This document shows, one piece after another, positions 24,542-33,383 of a DNA stretch of 41,270 nt. Below the pieces are notes generated by a model. The model made no database searches and had not been told where the DNA came from. It was given only the letters and a program-made list of their open reading frames with translations. The stretch's first letter is position 1. Each line of letters opens with the position of its first letter. The position numbers and the translations under genes were made by a program. Source of the stretch: Fusobacterium sp. (GTDB taxonomy: Bacteria; Cyanobacteriota; Vampirovibrionia; Gastranaerophilales; Gastranaerophilaceae); contig JAMPIJ010000011.1 in the NCBI GenBank assembly GCA_023662905.1, forward strand, positions 1 through 41,270. The letters are read 5' to 3'.

Positions 24542-25570
24542 TTATCGCTTAACGCATCTTACAGAAATCCGGCTCGCCTTGCCGTCTGTAGCTCTAACCT
24601 GCCCACTCTGATTAAAGAACCAAGCCCGTTCAGCACTAAATACAGAACTTGACCAGAATCCAGCCACTTCCGACGTTAAATTAACAATATTTCGATTAAT
24701 CTCCATTGCGCAAAGTTCATCAATATTAGGCAATCGGCTTTCTGAATCCGAAGATGTACAGGCTTTTGAAGCGTCATACCACGAATAAGTCGCAGCGCTA
24801 CCGCCAACACTGGTTGATGAAGCCGGTAACGGCGCAACTACAGTCGAATCCGCCGCATTAAAGACCGTCATAATTCCAATATCTTTGCCTACAGTATTCG
24901 GCCCCTTACTTCCGTTTAAGTCATAAATAAAATTCACACACATGTTCGACTGCGCAAAGCCAAACGTATTGCCATACTGAGTAACACTTTCCTCACTCAA
25001 ATATTGTGAACGACAAGATTGGTTGTAATAAGCAACAATACTTTCTCCGTTCGCAGTTTCAAACGCAGCGGCTTTTGTGTTTATCGTTGAAAAAGAACTT
25101 CCGGAATATGCAATACTCTTAAACCCGTTGCTTAATGAATACAGGGTTGTTGGCAACGCTTTTTGGGTTCCGAGCATATCATTATAAGAAGTAACGATTC
25201 CACAATCCGCCAAATGTTCATTGTCGCAAATGTTATTAATTTTAAGAACTTTCGCGAGTCCTGCGGTAATAAAAGTTTCTGCCGCTGTATCCTCAGTAAC
25301 ACTACCGCTTGCATCCTCTGTAAGAGTTCCAAACCCGTTAAGCGCAGGCATTAACGCTATCGCCTGCGACATACGAGCGTAAAGCGCTTTTCGCTGAGTG
25401 TTCCAAGTCCGCTCGTTAATGTTTCCAGTAAGCGACGGAAGCGTTATCGCTGCGACGACACCAATAATTGTGAGGGATAAAAGTATTTCGGCCATCGTGA
25501 AGCCGCGGCTTATGGTCTGCTCAGCAGTCCCCCCCCCCCCTGTCAAAATGTTCATAAGTTTGTTTTTCAT
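24542..25570 (-). CDS. Prepilin/pseudopilin 3 with in-frame G12 tract (phase-on)
   Basis: This 342-residue prepilin begins MKNKLMNILT, reads four Gly from the tract, then TAEQTISRG/FTMAEILLSLTIIG. It is cleaved after a canonical Gly, with Glu at +5. The mature N-terminus matches prepilins 1 and 2. Central blocks KAAAFETANGES and NFIYDLNGSKGPNT are shared. The C-terminal 80 residues are the clearest DUF1566/Lcl-type tail of the three (RLPNIDEL, FWSSSVFSAERAWFF, RISVRCVKR), a C-type-lectin-like fold often used for ligand binding. The ribosome-binding site is GAGAAAGGAT. It is the only one of the four poly-G genes open as sequenced. A long leader with hairpins precedes it, and element B follows. 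Confidence 0.9.
   Translation of the reverse strand: MKNKLMNILTGGGGTAEQTISRGFTMAEILLSLTIIGVVAAITLPSLTGNINERTWNTQRKALYARMSQAIALMPALNGFGTLTEDASGSVTEDTAAETFITAGLAKVLKINNICDNEHLADCGIVTSYNDMLGTQKALPTTLYSLSNGFKSIAYSGSSFSTINTKAAAFETANGESIVAYYNQSCRSQYLSEESVTQYGNTFGFAQSNMCVNFIYDLNGSKGPNTVGKDIGIMTVFNAADSTVVAPLPASSTSVGGSAATYSWYDASKACTSSDSESRLPNIDELCAMEINRNIVNLTSEVAGFWSSSVFSAERAWFFNQSGQVRATDGKASRISVRCVKR
25529..25540 (-). repeat. G12 homopolymer in prepilin leader (in frame)
   Basis: Twelve C on the plus strand, exactly four Gly codons in the prepilin 3 leader. A change of one G in either direction would close the gene. Confidence 0.95.
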
Positions 25571-25571
25571 A

Positions 25572-25676
25572 CTAATTAATCCTTTCTCCCAAGTATCGCT
25601 CGGGTCTAATTGTGGAGGCCGCTCAGCGGCACATCCTTTCTGTTTGTATTATGTAGCATGTTTTAATCCATGTCAA
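25572..25676 (-). promoter_or_regulatory. Promoter and structured leader of prepilin 3
   Basis: The minus strand shows -35 TTGACA (25671-25676), a 17-bp spacer and -10 CATAAT (25648-25653), so transcription should start near 25640. The resulting leader of about 70 nt contains a first AGAAAGGAT followed by a three-codon ORF (ATG TGC CGC TGA), a hairpin GCCGC/GCGGC, a second hairpin CCCGAG/CTTGGG with one G-U pair, and the true GAGAAAGGAT ribosome-binding site. The mini-ORF and hairpins could act in translation control; this is inference. Confidence 0.6.
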
Positions 25677-25681
25677 GTAGC

Positions 25682-26854
25682 CTATGGCAACGGCGGCGGT
25701 AGTTCGGGCTTTGTGTTGAAATATAACGATTTCATTGCTTCTTTAATCAAAGATTTGAAATCCTTAAGATCTTCAGAGTTCATATCCATTCGGAATTCTC
25801 CAAGTAATTCACCATTATATGTGCTGTAAATTTTAGTTTTAGCCATTTCAGACGAAGTTGTGCTTTTATACCCCTCATATTTCTTTTCATCAGAACGTTG
25901 CTTTTTAAGTGAAGCAACAGCTGCAGCACCTTTTAAAGCATTGTAGCGGTCATTATAGGTGAGGTTTACCCAGTTTTGAGGATCCATATAAAAACGGTTT
26001 TCATCAACGTCTAATTCATAGCTTTCAAACGCGTCGTCTACAACATACTCAATAAAATCTTCTGTTTTTTGGAGTAATTTTTGAGTAGCTTCAGGATTTT
26101 TTATTGCACTTGTAACGGCAAACACAGTAACCAAAAAGGCTATTAACATCGGCAGGATAAAAATGAGAAATCCGGCAAGAATATTCCAGAAAATTGCCTG
26201 ATGTTTCTGGCCTGCTTGAAACTTTTCCACATCTGTGGATTGATTTTTCAATGCCCATTCATTGCCTTTAATCCCGCAAATAATCGCCCAGCTAAAGAAC
26301 GCCGGCGTAAAAAACAACGGAATTGACCACATTGTAATATATGTTTTATTGCAAAGTCCCCAAATCCATGTTCCCCAGAACGCGCCCCAGTTAAAGCGTT
26401 TAAGTTCATCGTGCGGAATTTGTCCGGAAATTTTACCGGGGATAATTAAAAGAATGAATCCTGCGACAAGACAGATTAAAAAGATTAAAACTGTGATAGG
26501 GTTTGTTTTTACAATCCACAAATAAGGTGCAAGAGCGAGAATTCCAGCCCAGATATACGCTGGCGTGCCTTGTTCACCTCTTATATCAGCAATTCTTCTT
26601 GAATATAAACCGAATCCGAGGACAGCGCTAATAAGACACGCCACGCCCCAGAAAAAGCTTGCAAAAATCGGTGCAGTTCTGACAAGAGCGCCAACATTAA
26701 ACGCTTCTAACGGATTATGTACCGCTGTTGCAATCCATATTGAAAACGGCGCGGACAAAATAGCACTTATCATCGAAATATACATGAGATTCAAAATATA
26801 ATCACGACGGCCAATAAATCCCTTAAACGCAACCAATTTATTATTTATATTCAT
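25682..26854 (-). CDS. DUF805/DUF2628-type multi-pass membrane protein
   Basis: 390 residues. The N-terminus FKGFIGRRDYILNLMYIS matches the DUF805 entry motif (GRIGRRxYW-like), followed by three or four transmembrane helices. A second part begins KRFNWGAFWGTWIWGLCNK, the DUF2628 pattern, with three more helices up to about residue 270. The C-terminal 110 residues are soluble and charged. Inner-membrane location is likely; function unknown for both families. It has an AAGGAG ribosome-binding site and ends close upstream of the prepilin 3 promoter. Confidence 0.8.
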   Translation of the reverse strand: MNINNKLVAFKGFIGRRDYILNLMYISMISAILSAPFSIWIATAVHNPLEAFNVGALVRTAPIFASFFWGVACLISAVLGFGLYSRRIADIRGEQGTPAYIWAGILALAPYLWIVKTNPITVLIFLICLVAGFILLIIPGKISGQIPHDELKRFNWGAFWGTWIWGLCNKTYITMWSIPLFFTPAFFSWAIICGIKGNEWALKNQSTDVEKFQAGQKHQAIFWNILAGFLIFILPMLIAFLVTVFAVTSAIKNPEATQKLLQKTEDFIEYVVDDAFESYELDVDENRFYMDPQNWVNLTYNDRYNALKGAAAVASLKKQRSDEKKYEGYKSTTSSEMAKTKIYSTYNGELLGEFRMDMNSEDLKDFKSLIKEAMKSLYFNTKPELPPPLP

Positions 26855-26983
26855 AAAGACTCCTTAAATCTATTTTAAATTCTAACACGGCATAAAAACC
26901 TTGCCCATGTTGTTAAATTTTCTTCATACTACTAGCCCCCACAATGGATTTATGGTTAAATCAGATTAAGAAAAGGAGTTAAT

Positions 26984-27967
26984 ATGGTAACTATGATAAT
27001 GCCGGAAAAAACACATACAGATTTGAATTCAGCGTTCAGAACAATAGATTCTGAAATCGATACAATTAATAAACTGCGCGAAACCCTTTCAGACGGTTCG
27101 CTCACAAGCGCTTTAGACCTTATGGAAAAAGCAACAGGAAGAATAATTATTACCGGCATGGGCAAATCAGGTCATATAGGTAAGAAAATTGCGGCATCGC
27201 TAGCATCAACAGGAACTCCGTCATTCTTTGTACACCCTGCAGAAGCAAGCCACGGTGATTTGGGTATGATTACAGAAAAAGATGTCGTAATCGCGATTTC
27301 AAACAGCGGAGAATCAAAAGAACTAATCGACATTCTCAACTACTGCAAACGTTTCGGAATCTCGCTCATAGCAATTACCAAGAACCCTGAAAGTTCACTC
27401 GGTAAAGCCGGTGATATCGTTTTAAGACTTCCAAACAACGGTGAAGCTTGTCCGCTAGGTCTTGCACCAACAAGTTCTACGACCGCAACGCTTGTATTGG
27501 GCGACATTTTAACCATCGGAATGATTGAACGCAACGGATTTTCAAAATCTGACTTCAACGACAGACACCCTGGTGGAAAACTCGGCTCTATCCTGCAAAG
27601 AGTTTCTGACCTTATGCACACAGGCGAAGAAATGCCACTCCTTGAAGAACATACCAATATGCAAGCGGCACTTCTTGAAATGACTTCAAAACGCCTCGGC
27701 TGCGTAGGATTTGTAAATTCTCAAGGAAATCTTACAGGCATGCTTACAGATGGCGACCTTAGAAGATGTTTATCAGCGAAAATCCTCGAAGAACAAGCGT
27801 CTAACCTTATGACAAAAAATCCTAAAACGATTTCAAAAGACGCACTGGCCTCAGAAGCGTTGAAAATCATGCACGATAAGAAAATCACCAACCTTTTTGT
27901 CGTAGAGAACAACAAGCCAATCGGCGTAATCCATATCCACGATTTACTCAATAATGGAGTTGTATAA
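26984..27967 (+). CDS. kdsD: Arabinose-5-phosphate isomerase (KpsF/GutQ type)
   Basis: Converts ribulose 5-phosphate to arabinose 5-phosphate, the first step toward Kdo in LPS or capsule. The SIS domain at about 40-185 shows GMGKSGHIGKK, HPAEASHGDLGM, ISNSGESKE and LAPTSSTTATLVLGD. Two CBS domains follow at about 210-325. Length is normal at 327 residues. The AAAGGAG ribosome-binding site supports the chosen start. Its stop overlaps the next glycosyltransferase start (TAATG), suggesting coordinated cell-surface glycan synthesis. Confidence 0.94.
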   Translation: MVTMIMPEKTHTDLNSAFRTIDSEIDTINKLRETLSDGSLTSALDLMEKATGRIIITGMGKSGHIGKKIAASLASTGTPSFFVHPAEASHGDLGMITEKDVVIAISNSGESKELIDILNYCKRFGISLIAITKNPESSLGKAGDIVLRLPNNGEACPLGLAPTSSTTATLVLGDILTIGMIERNGFSKSDFNDRHPGGKLGSILQRVSDLMHTGEEMPLLEEHTNMQAALLEMTSKRLGCVGFVNSQGNLTGMLTDGDLRRCLSAKILEEQASNLMTKNPKTISKDALASEALKIMHDKKITNLFVVENNKPIGVIHIHDLLNNGVV

Positions 27968-28887
27968 TGCGCAAAAGCCTTGATATTATCGTTCCGGTTT
28001 ATAATGAAGAAGAATGCCTTAATGAAACCATCAAACGCCTTATGGCTGTCAGAGAAACTCTTTACACTGAATTAGATGTCAATTTTATTTTCGTCAACGA
28101 CGGTTCAAAAGACAAAAGCTTTGAGATTCTAAAAGAATACGCGGACAAATATCCGTTTGTGAAAGCAATCAATTTTTCGCGCAATTTCGGCCATCAATTT
28201 GCCGTAAGCGCCGGCCTTGATTACTCAACAGGCGACTTTGTCGCGATAATCGACGCGGACTTACAAGATCCGCCGGAACTCATCAAAGATATGTATGAAA
28301 AAGCCTTAGAGGGCTATCAAGTCGTTTACGGTAAACGACTTAAACGCAGGAAGGAAACTGCGTTTAAAAAGTTCACAGCCTTTGCTTTTTATCGTGTATT
28401 TGATATGTTATGTCAGATTAAAGTTCCGACCGATACAGGCGATTTCAGGCTTATTACAAGAGAAGTTGTCGAAGCCATTAAAAAAATGCCTGAAAAACAT
28501 CGTTTTTTACGTGCAATGGTGCCGTGGGTAGGGTTCAATAGCACTCCGCTTTATTACAACCGCGACGAGCGCTTTGCGGGTACAACGCACTATCCGCTTT
28601 CTAAAATGCTTAAACTCGCAGCGGACGGAATTTTATCATTCTCAACGAAACCGCTTAAATTCATCCATCTGCTTGCCGCTCTTTTAATGCTAACAGCGTT
28701 AGCAAGCGGTATTGCCGGAATTTTCTGGGATAACGGATTCTTGTTATGCCTTATCACAGCGTTGATTCTTTTTGTCGGCGCGCTTCAACTTTTTGCGCTC
28801 GGAATAATCGGCGAATACATAGGAAGAATTTACGAAGAAGTTAAAGACAGACCAATATACATAGTTAAAGATAAATTAAACTTATAA
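27967..28887 (+). CDS. GtrB/ArnC-like polyprenyl-phosphate glycosyltransferase (GT2)
   Basis: Family 2 glycosyltransferase of 306 residues that likely transfers a sugar to undecaprenyl phosphate on the cytoplasmic face. The GT-A domain has VPVYNEEE at the start, VNDGSKDKS, DADLQDPPE (about 97-105) and DTGDFRLI. Two transmembrane helices (about 235-255 and 263-285) and a conserved GEYIGRIYEEVKDRP end follow, typical of GtrB/DPM1 relatives. Coupled by a one-base overlap to kdsD. The sugar cannot be read from sequence. Confidence 0.92.
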   Translation: MRKSLDIIVPVYNEEECLNETIKRLMAVRETLYTELDVNFIFVNDGSKDKSFEILKEYADKYPFVKAINFSRNFGHQFAVSAGLDYSTGDFVAIIDADLQDPPELIKDMYEKALEGYQVVYGKRLKRRKETAFKKFTAFAFYRVFDMLCQIKVPTDTGDFRLITREVVEAIKKMPEKHRFLRAMVPWVGFNSTPLYYNRDERFAGTTHYPLSKMLKLAADGILSFSTKPLKFIHLLAALLMLTALASGIAGIFWDNGFLLCLITALILFVGALQLFALGIIGEYIGRIYEEVKDRPIYIVKDKLNL

Positions 28888-28888
28888 T

Positions 28889-28918
28889 AAAAAAGGCTCC
28901 TTTTCAGGAGCCTTTAAT
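28889..28918. terminator. Bidirectional terminator, glycosyltransferase and adhesin
   Basis: Stem AAAGGCTCC (28892-28900), loop TTTTCA, stem GGAGCCTTT (28907-28915), followed by TTAATTTT on the plus strand and T-rich sequence on the minus strand. Confidence 0.85.
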
Positions 28919-28919
28919 T

Positions 28920-31900
28920 TTATTTTGTACCGGCGAGATTTTTCTCACCAACTGTATATGTAACTTTAGTATCTGTTTGGCCGTCCATCAACAAACTCAA
29001 GTATAATAATTTGTTTGCTGTTGCGTCATCAAGGTCAACGAACTGAGTTCCGGCACGTCCTTTAGTTGCTGATACAACTTTGACATTGGCATCGATTTCA
29101 ACGTCACCGTATTTGATGTGAACCGGTACGATATCGCCGACTTTTAATTTGTTTTTGTGTGTTACTGACATACCGCCTCTTGATATATCAACAACAGACT
29201 CAACATCTGAATTATCTGCAATTGTCAATGGTGTTTCGCTTTCGTTAACGTTAACACGGATTTGTGTACGTTTATCGATTGCGCTGATACTGTGTTCCAT
29301 TACTCTTTGTTTGTAACCAAATTGGAATAATGGTCTTGGATCATCCGGATCTATGTCTACCGGCGGTTTTGGTTGATCTGGATCAACCGGAGGTTTCGGA
29401 TCTTCAGGTTTAACCGGCGGTTTATCAGGATCATCTGGATTTACCGGCTTATTTGGTTCATCCGGTTGTTCTGGATCTGTTGGGTTTCCTGGAATAACCG
29501 GTTTATTTGGATCGTCTGGATCTGTTGGGTCTGTTGGATCAACAGGGTCAACTGGATCTGGATTTTCCGGTTTATCCGGGACATCCGGTTTTTCTGGATC
29601 AACTGGATCTGGAATATCTGGTTTACCAGGGTTATCAGGATTATCCGGATTATCAGGGTCGGTTGGGTCAACCGGATTTACAGGTTTATCTGGAACATCT
29701 GGTTTATCTGGATTTTCTGGATCTACCGGATCAACTGGTTCTTCCGGAATATTTGGTTTATCTGGATTATCCGGATCTGTAGGATCGATTGGATCTACAG
29801 GGTTGTCTGGATCTGTTGGATCAGTTGGGTCTACTGGATCTACTGGGTCAACTGGATCAACCGGATTTGGATCAACCGGATCTACTGGGTCGACCGGATC
29901 GATTGGATCAGTTGGGTCTACTGGATCTGGATTAATCGGATCGACAGGATCTGGTTTATCCGGATTATCTGGATCTGTTGGATCGATTGGATCTACAGGG
30001 TTATCTGGGTCTGTTGGATCAGTTGGGTCTACAGGATCTACTGGGTCAACTGGATCTACCGGATTTGGATCAACTGGATCCACAGGGTCGACCGGATCAA
30101 TCGGGTCGGTTGGATCTACTGGATTTGGATCAACAGGATCGACAGGATCTGGCTTGTCCGGATTTTCAGGATCTACTGGATTAAGTGGATCGTTAGGGTC
30201 AACCGGTGTTACTGGTTTGTCAGGATCAGATGGATCTACAGGATCCACTGGATCAACAGGGTCTACAGGGTCGACCGGATCGACAGGGTTTACCGGATTA
30301 TCTGGATCGTCTGGGTCTACCGGATCAATCGGATCAACAGGATCGATTGGTCCTGGTGGATCTGGCGGAGTAGGTGGTTCTGGCTCATCCGGAACCGGAA
30401 TAACTAAGTTATCGTCATCAACTCCATCAGGTGTTGCTGTTGTACCATCATAATCTGGATCAGAACCTTGTTCAGAACCGGTTCCGTTTGGCTTTTCCAT
30501 GCCTGTATCTGAACCGTAATAGTAATTACGTTCTACTTTATCTCTGCCAATTCCTGTAACATCATAAGGTCTTACTGCTTGGCCTCTTACAGAAATTACT
30601 GTGCCATCAGGGCTTGTAATTGTGTTAGTGCCATCATGCTTAGTTACAGTTGAGTGACCTGGCATTCTGTTTTTGCCCATGTTGAAGTAGTAACCATCAA
30701 CGTAAGCGTTATCAGCTGTTACGATGATATCTTGGTCGCTGCTTGGTCTGCCTTTGCCGTCACCGTTAATATGACCGTTTTTGATTACTAAAGTTGAATC
30801 AGCAGCGGTATTCGGGTTAGCAACTGTTCCAAGGTCAAGAACGGTTATGTGCGCTCTTTCAGGAACAACGTTTGTTTTATTTCCATAGTAATCACCTTTT
30901 TCAGGATAGTAAGTAGGTGATTGACCGAGGTTTTCGATATACATATTTTTACCGCGGTTAACGATATCGATTCTGTTTTCAGCGGTTACGTCTTTAATGT
31001 AAGTATCGCCTGAGAATTCAGCGTCAACGCTTCCTGTTCTAGAAATAATTGCGCAAACGTTAGTATCATTTTTAGTTCCGTCAGCATTATCAAGACCTTT
31101 AATGTTAACGTCTTTAATCGCTAACATATCAACGCCTTGAACGCCATCTTTAGGTTTGTAGTTGAATTTATCAGCGTTCCAAGAAGCATCGTTGAAATCG
31201 CCATTTTTCTGAATAAATGTAAGTTTATTAGATTTTTGGCCGATATTACCGCTTGCGATAACAGAAATACCTGTACCAGTAATGTTTGGTTTGTTTTTAT
31301 CGAGTGCGTTGTTCAAAACGTCATAAGCAGTAGCGCCTTTGTTTGTTTTGTTATCAGCAAGAAGAATTACGCGACCATCAGAGTTAATCTGGTTAATGTG
31401 CATATCTTTGTTTAAACTTGCCATATTAACAAGAGCGTTAGAGCCTTTGCTGTTAGCGGTAATAATACCATCAATTTCAGTGTTAATAGATTTTGTCAAA
31501 TCTCTAGCATCAGCGCCGCCGATACCTGTGCAAACGCCATCTGCGCAAGGGCCAACTTCTTTACCGATAGCACCGTTTGAAGCAGTGATGTTCAAATCCG
31601 CACCGTTAATAGTTTGGATTAAAGTTTTAACCACACCGTAGTTATAAACATTACCGCTAAGTGCATTAACATTTACATCCGCGTCAGAAGTAATATTGAA
31701 ATCAGTCGTTCCGTGACCGATAATCATATCAGAATTAGAGTTAGTGAAGTTAACAGTACCGTTAGGATTGCGGTGGTTAACGATACCTTGAATATGCATA
31801 CCGTTAGAACCAGAGTTCACAACATCAATTTTAGAGCCTTTAGAATTTACACGGCCTGTATTAGAAACTAATAATTTATTATTAGTGTTTTCAACTTTCA

Positions 31901-33383
31901 AAGTACCAGAGTTATTGTTAACCTGACCGTCAACGATTAATCCGCCGGCCCCATTGTTTGTCATTGTCAAACTGGAACCTTTAGATGTAACGTTACCTGT
32001 AGAAGTAACATTCAAAGCGCCTGTTGTGCTGCCAGCTTTATTAGTAATTGTCGCAATACCGTTGTTATTGTTAACATTACCAGCAATTTTCAAGCCATTA
32101 ACGCCATTATTTTCCATTTTCAAGCTTGTACCGTTAGAAGTAACAGTGCCGCCAGCATTAACATTCAAATGTCCTTGAGCGCTTGTAATTTCAGCGACTC
32201 CGGTATTGTTAGTAACAGTACCGCCAATATTTAAGCCGCCATTACCAACGTTATTTGCAATATACATATTACCATCATTAGTAGCCTTGCCATCAATAGT
32301 AATCTTAGCATTAGCGCCTTGACCGGTAATTCTCATTGTACCTTTGTTTTTAAGATTTCCGGCAGAGCCAACATTTAAAGAGCCAGCATTATTTGTGATA
32401 GTCATATTACCGTTAGGGTTAGAAACCTCTCCGTTAATATTGATACCATTTGCGCCATGGTTAGTAATTGTTGTTGTACTATTGTTTGTTGCGAAGTTTC
32501 TGATTGAACCACCCTGAGCAACAGTCGTTCCGGTATTAGAAGTAATTTTAATTTCGCCATTCGCATTAGCAAATGAGTTACCAATATTCATATTATCAGT
32601 ACTAACAAGCGAATTGAATAAAGTTTCAGCTGCAGCCGCATTAGCAATTACGGTACCAGCAGCGTTTCCGCCAAGCCCCGCGATAACAGTACCGGTGCTA
32701 CCAACACCGATTTGCCCGCCAGCGAGTTCAACGTCGCCTCTTGCAAAAACTTTACCATCAATTTGAATTGTTCCAGAACCGCCATATAAAGCTGGATCGT
32801 TTGGATTCCAAGTTTTATCGGTTGCTTCACCCATTTGTTGGTTCATATTGTTAACGCTAACGGTTCTCATTCCGTCTTTTAATACATTGAATGCGTCGTT
32901 AGTCGGTGTGAATACGCTTAAAGAACCAACATTCAAAACGCCGCTTCCACCAACAACCATACCCTCTGGAGAGATAAATACAAGATTACCGTTTTGCTTC
33001 AAATCACCGTTTACGGTAGTCAAAGCGTTAACGATACCTTGAATATTAACCTGACTGTTCACAAAGTTAACAAAAGTATCTATATCCCAGTATTGAGAAT
33101 TCGGTACAGAACCGTTATATGCTTGGAAGATGAAGTTCAAAACATCGCCCTCTGAGAGCTGTAATTTTTGAAACTCTTTAAAACCTACCTTGCCATTATA
33201 ATAATTATATAAGTCCGGTCTAATTTCGTAATTCCCTGTATACGGATGCTTACCGATATCGTTACCAGCCCCGTCAGTAATCACAGAGGCAAATGCTGCG
33301 TTAACACCTGCTTGCTGCAAAACCAACACTGAGCATAATATCAGTGGAATTAATTTTTTCTTGCCGGTTTTGAATCCTCTCAT
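28920..33383 (-). CDS. TPS-type filamentous adhesin with Pro/Asp repeat stalk and C-terminal PilZ-like domain
   Basis: 1487 residues. A long basic signal peptide (about 1-33) is followed by a two-partner-secretion haemagglutinin domain (GNLVFISPEGMVVGGSGVLNVG, about 130-152). Next is an extended Asn/Gly-rich beta-helix (about 200-950), then a PVDPTDP-type Pro/Asp stalk of about 350 residues (about 995-1345) containing an exact-period 66-residue duplication. The last 120 residues look like a PilZ domain: RTQIR (1372-1376) fits RxxxR and DISRGG (1399-1404) fits (D/N)xSxxG, the two c-di-GMP-binding motifs. That fusion is unusual, because c-di-GMP is cytosolic while the N-terminus predicts export. 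No TpsB partner is adjacent. The ribosome-binding site is AAAGAGG. Confidence 0.88.
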   Translation of the reverse strand: MRGFKTGKKKLIPLILCSVLVLQQAGVNAAFASVITDGAGNDIGKHPYTGNYEIRPDLYNYYNGKVGFKEFQKLQLSEGDVLNFIFQAYNGSVPNSQYWDIDTFVNFVNSQVNIQGIVNALTTVNGDLKQNGNLVFISPEGMVVGGSGVLNVGSLSVFTPTNDAFNVLKDGMRTVSVNNMNQQMGEATDKTWNPNDPALYGGSGTIQIDGKVFARGDVELAGGQIGVGSTGTVIAGLGGNAAGTVIANAAAAETLFNSLVSTDNMNIGNSFANANGEIKITSNTGTTVAQGGSIRNFATNNSTTTITNHGANGININGEVSNPNGNMTITNNAGSLNVGSAGNLKNKGTMRITGQGANAKITIDGKATNDGNMYIANNVGNGGLNIGGTVTNNTGVAEITSAQGHLNVNAGGTVTSNGTSLKMENNGVNGLKIAGNVNNNNGIATITNKAGSTTGALNVTSTGNVTSKGSSLTMTNNGAGGLIVDGQVNNNSGTLKVENTNNKLLVSNTGRVNSKGSKIDVVNSGSNGMHIQGIVNHRNPNGTVNFTNSNSDMIIGHGTTDFNITSDADVNVNALSGNVYNYGVVKTLIQTINGADLNITASNGAIGKEVGPCADGVCTGIGGADARDLTKSINTEIDGIITANSKGSNALVNMASLNKDMHINQINSDGRVILLADNKTNKGATAYDVLNNALDKNKPNITGTGISVIASGNIGQKSNKLTFIQKNGDFNDASWNADKFNYKPKDGVQGVDMLAIKDVNIKGLDNADGTKNDTNVCAIISRTGSVDAEFSGDTYIKDVTAENRIDIVNRGKNMYIENLGQSPTYYPEKGDYYGNKTNVVPERAHITVLDLGTVANPNTAADSTLVIKNGHINGDGKGRPSSDQDIIVTADNAYVDGYYFNMGKNRMPGHSTVTKHDGTNTITSPDGTVISVRGQAVRPYDVTGIGRDKVERNYYYGSDTGMEKPNGTGSEQGSDPDYDGTTATPDGVDDDNLVIPVPDEPEPPTPPDPPGPIDPVDPIDPVDPDDPDNPVNPVDPVDPVDPVDPVDPVDPSDPDKPVTPVDPNDPLNPVDPENPDKPDPVDPVDPNPVDPTDPIDPVDPVDPVDPNPVDPVDPVDPVDPTDPTDPDNPVDPIDPTDPDNPDKPDPVDPINPDPVDPTDPIDPVDPVDPVDPNPVDPVDPVDPVDPTDPTDPDNPVDPIDPTDPDNPDKPNIPEEPVDPVDPENPDKPDVPDKPVNPVDPTDPDNPDNPDNPGKPDIPDPVDPEKPDVPDKPENPDPVDPVDPTDPTDPDDPNKPVIPGNPTDPEQPDEPNKPVNPDDPDKPPVKPEDPKPPVDPDQPKPPVDIDPDDPRPLFQFGYKQRVMEHSISAIDKRTQIRVNVNESETPLTIADNSDVESVVDISRGGMSVTHKNKLKVGDIVPVHIKYGDVEIDANVKVVSATKGRAGTQFVDLDDATANKLLYLSLLMDGQTDTKVTYTVGEKNLAGTK
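29345..30400 (-). repeat. Pro/Asp repeat region with 198-bp (66-residue) duplication
   Basis: Six- to nine-base units encode PVDP, PTDP, PIDP and PDNP. A larger unit starting at GGTTTA recurs at 29755 and 29953, a 198-bp period. The copies differ at many synonymous positions, so the duplication is not recent. The opposite strand gives long open Gly-Ser-Thr readings that are by-products of the repeat. Confidence 0.85.

Noticed and set aside
471..25570. DUF1566-like prepilin tails as targets of a diversity-generating retroelement
   Set aside because: No reverse transcriptase, template repeat or adenine-specific variation was seen in the window. An RT elsewhere in the genome cannot be excluded.
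29373..30453. Long plus-strand ORFs of Gly-Ser-Thr or Trp-Ile-Arg repeats
   Set aside because: They are opposite-strand readings of the Pro/Asp repeat of the adhesin; a short-period repeat leaves several frames open, and no ribosome-binding site or promoter supports them.
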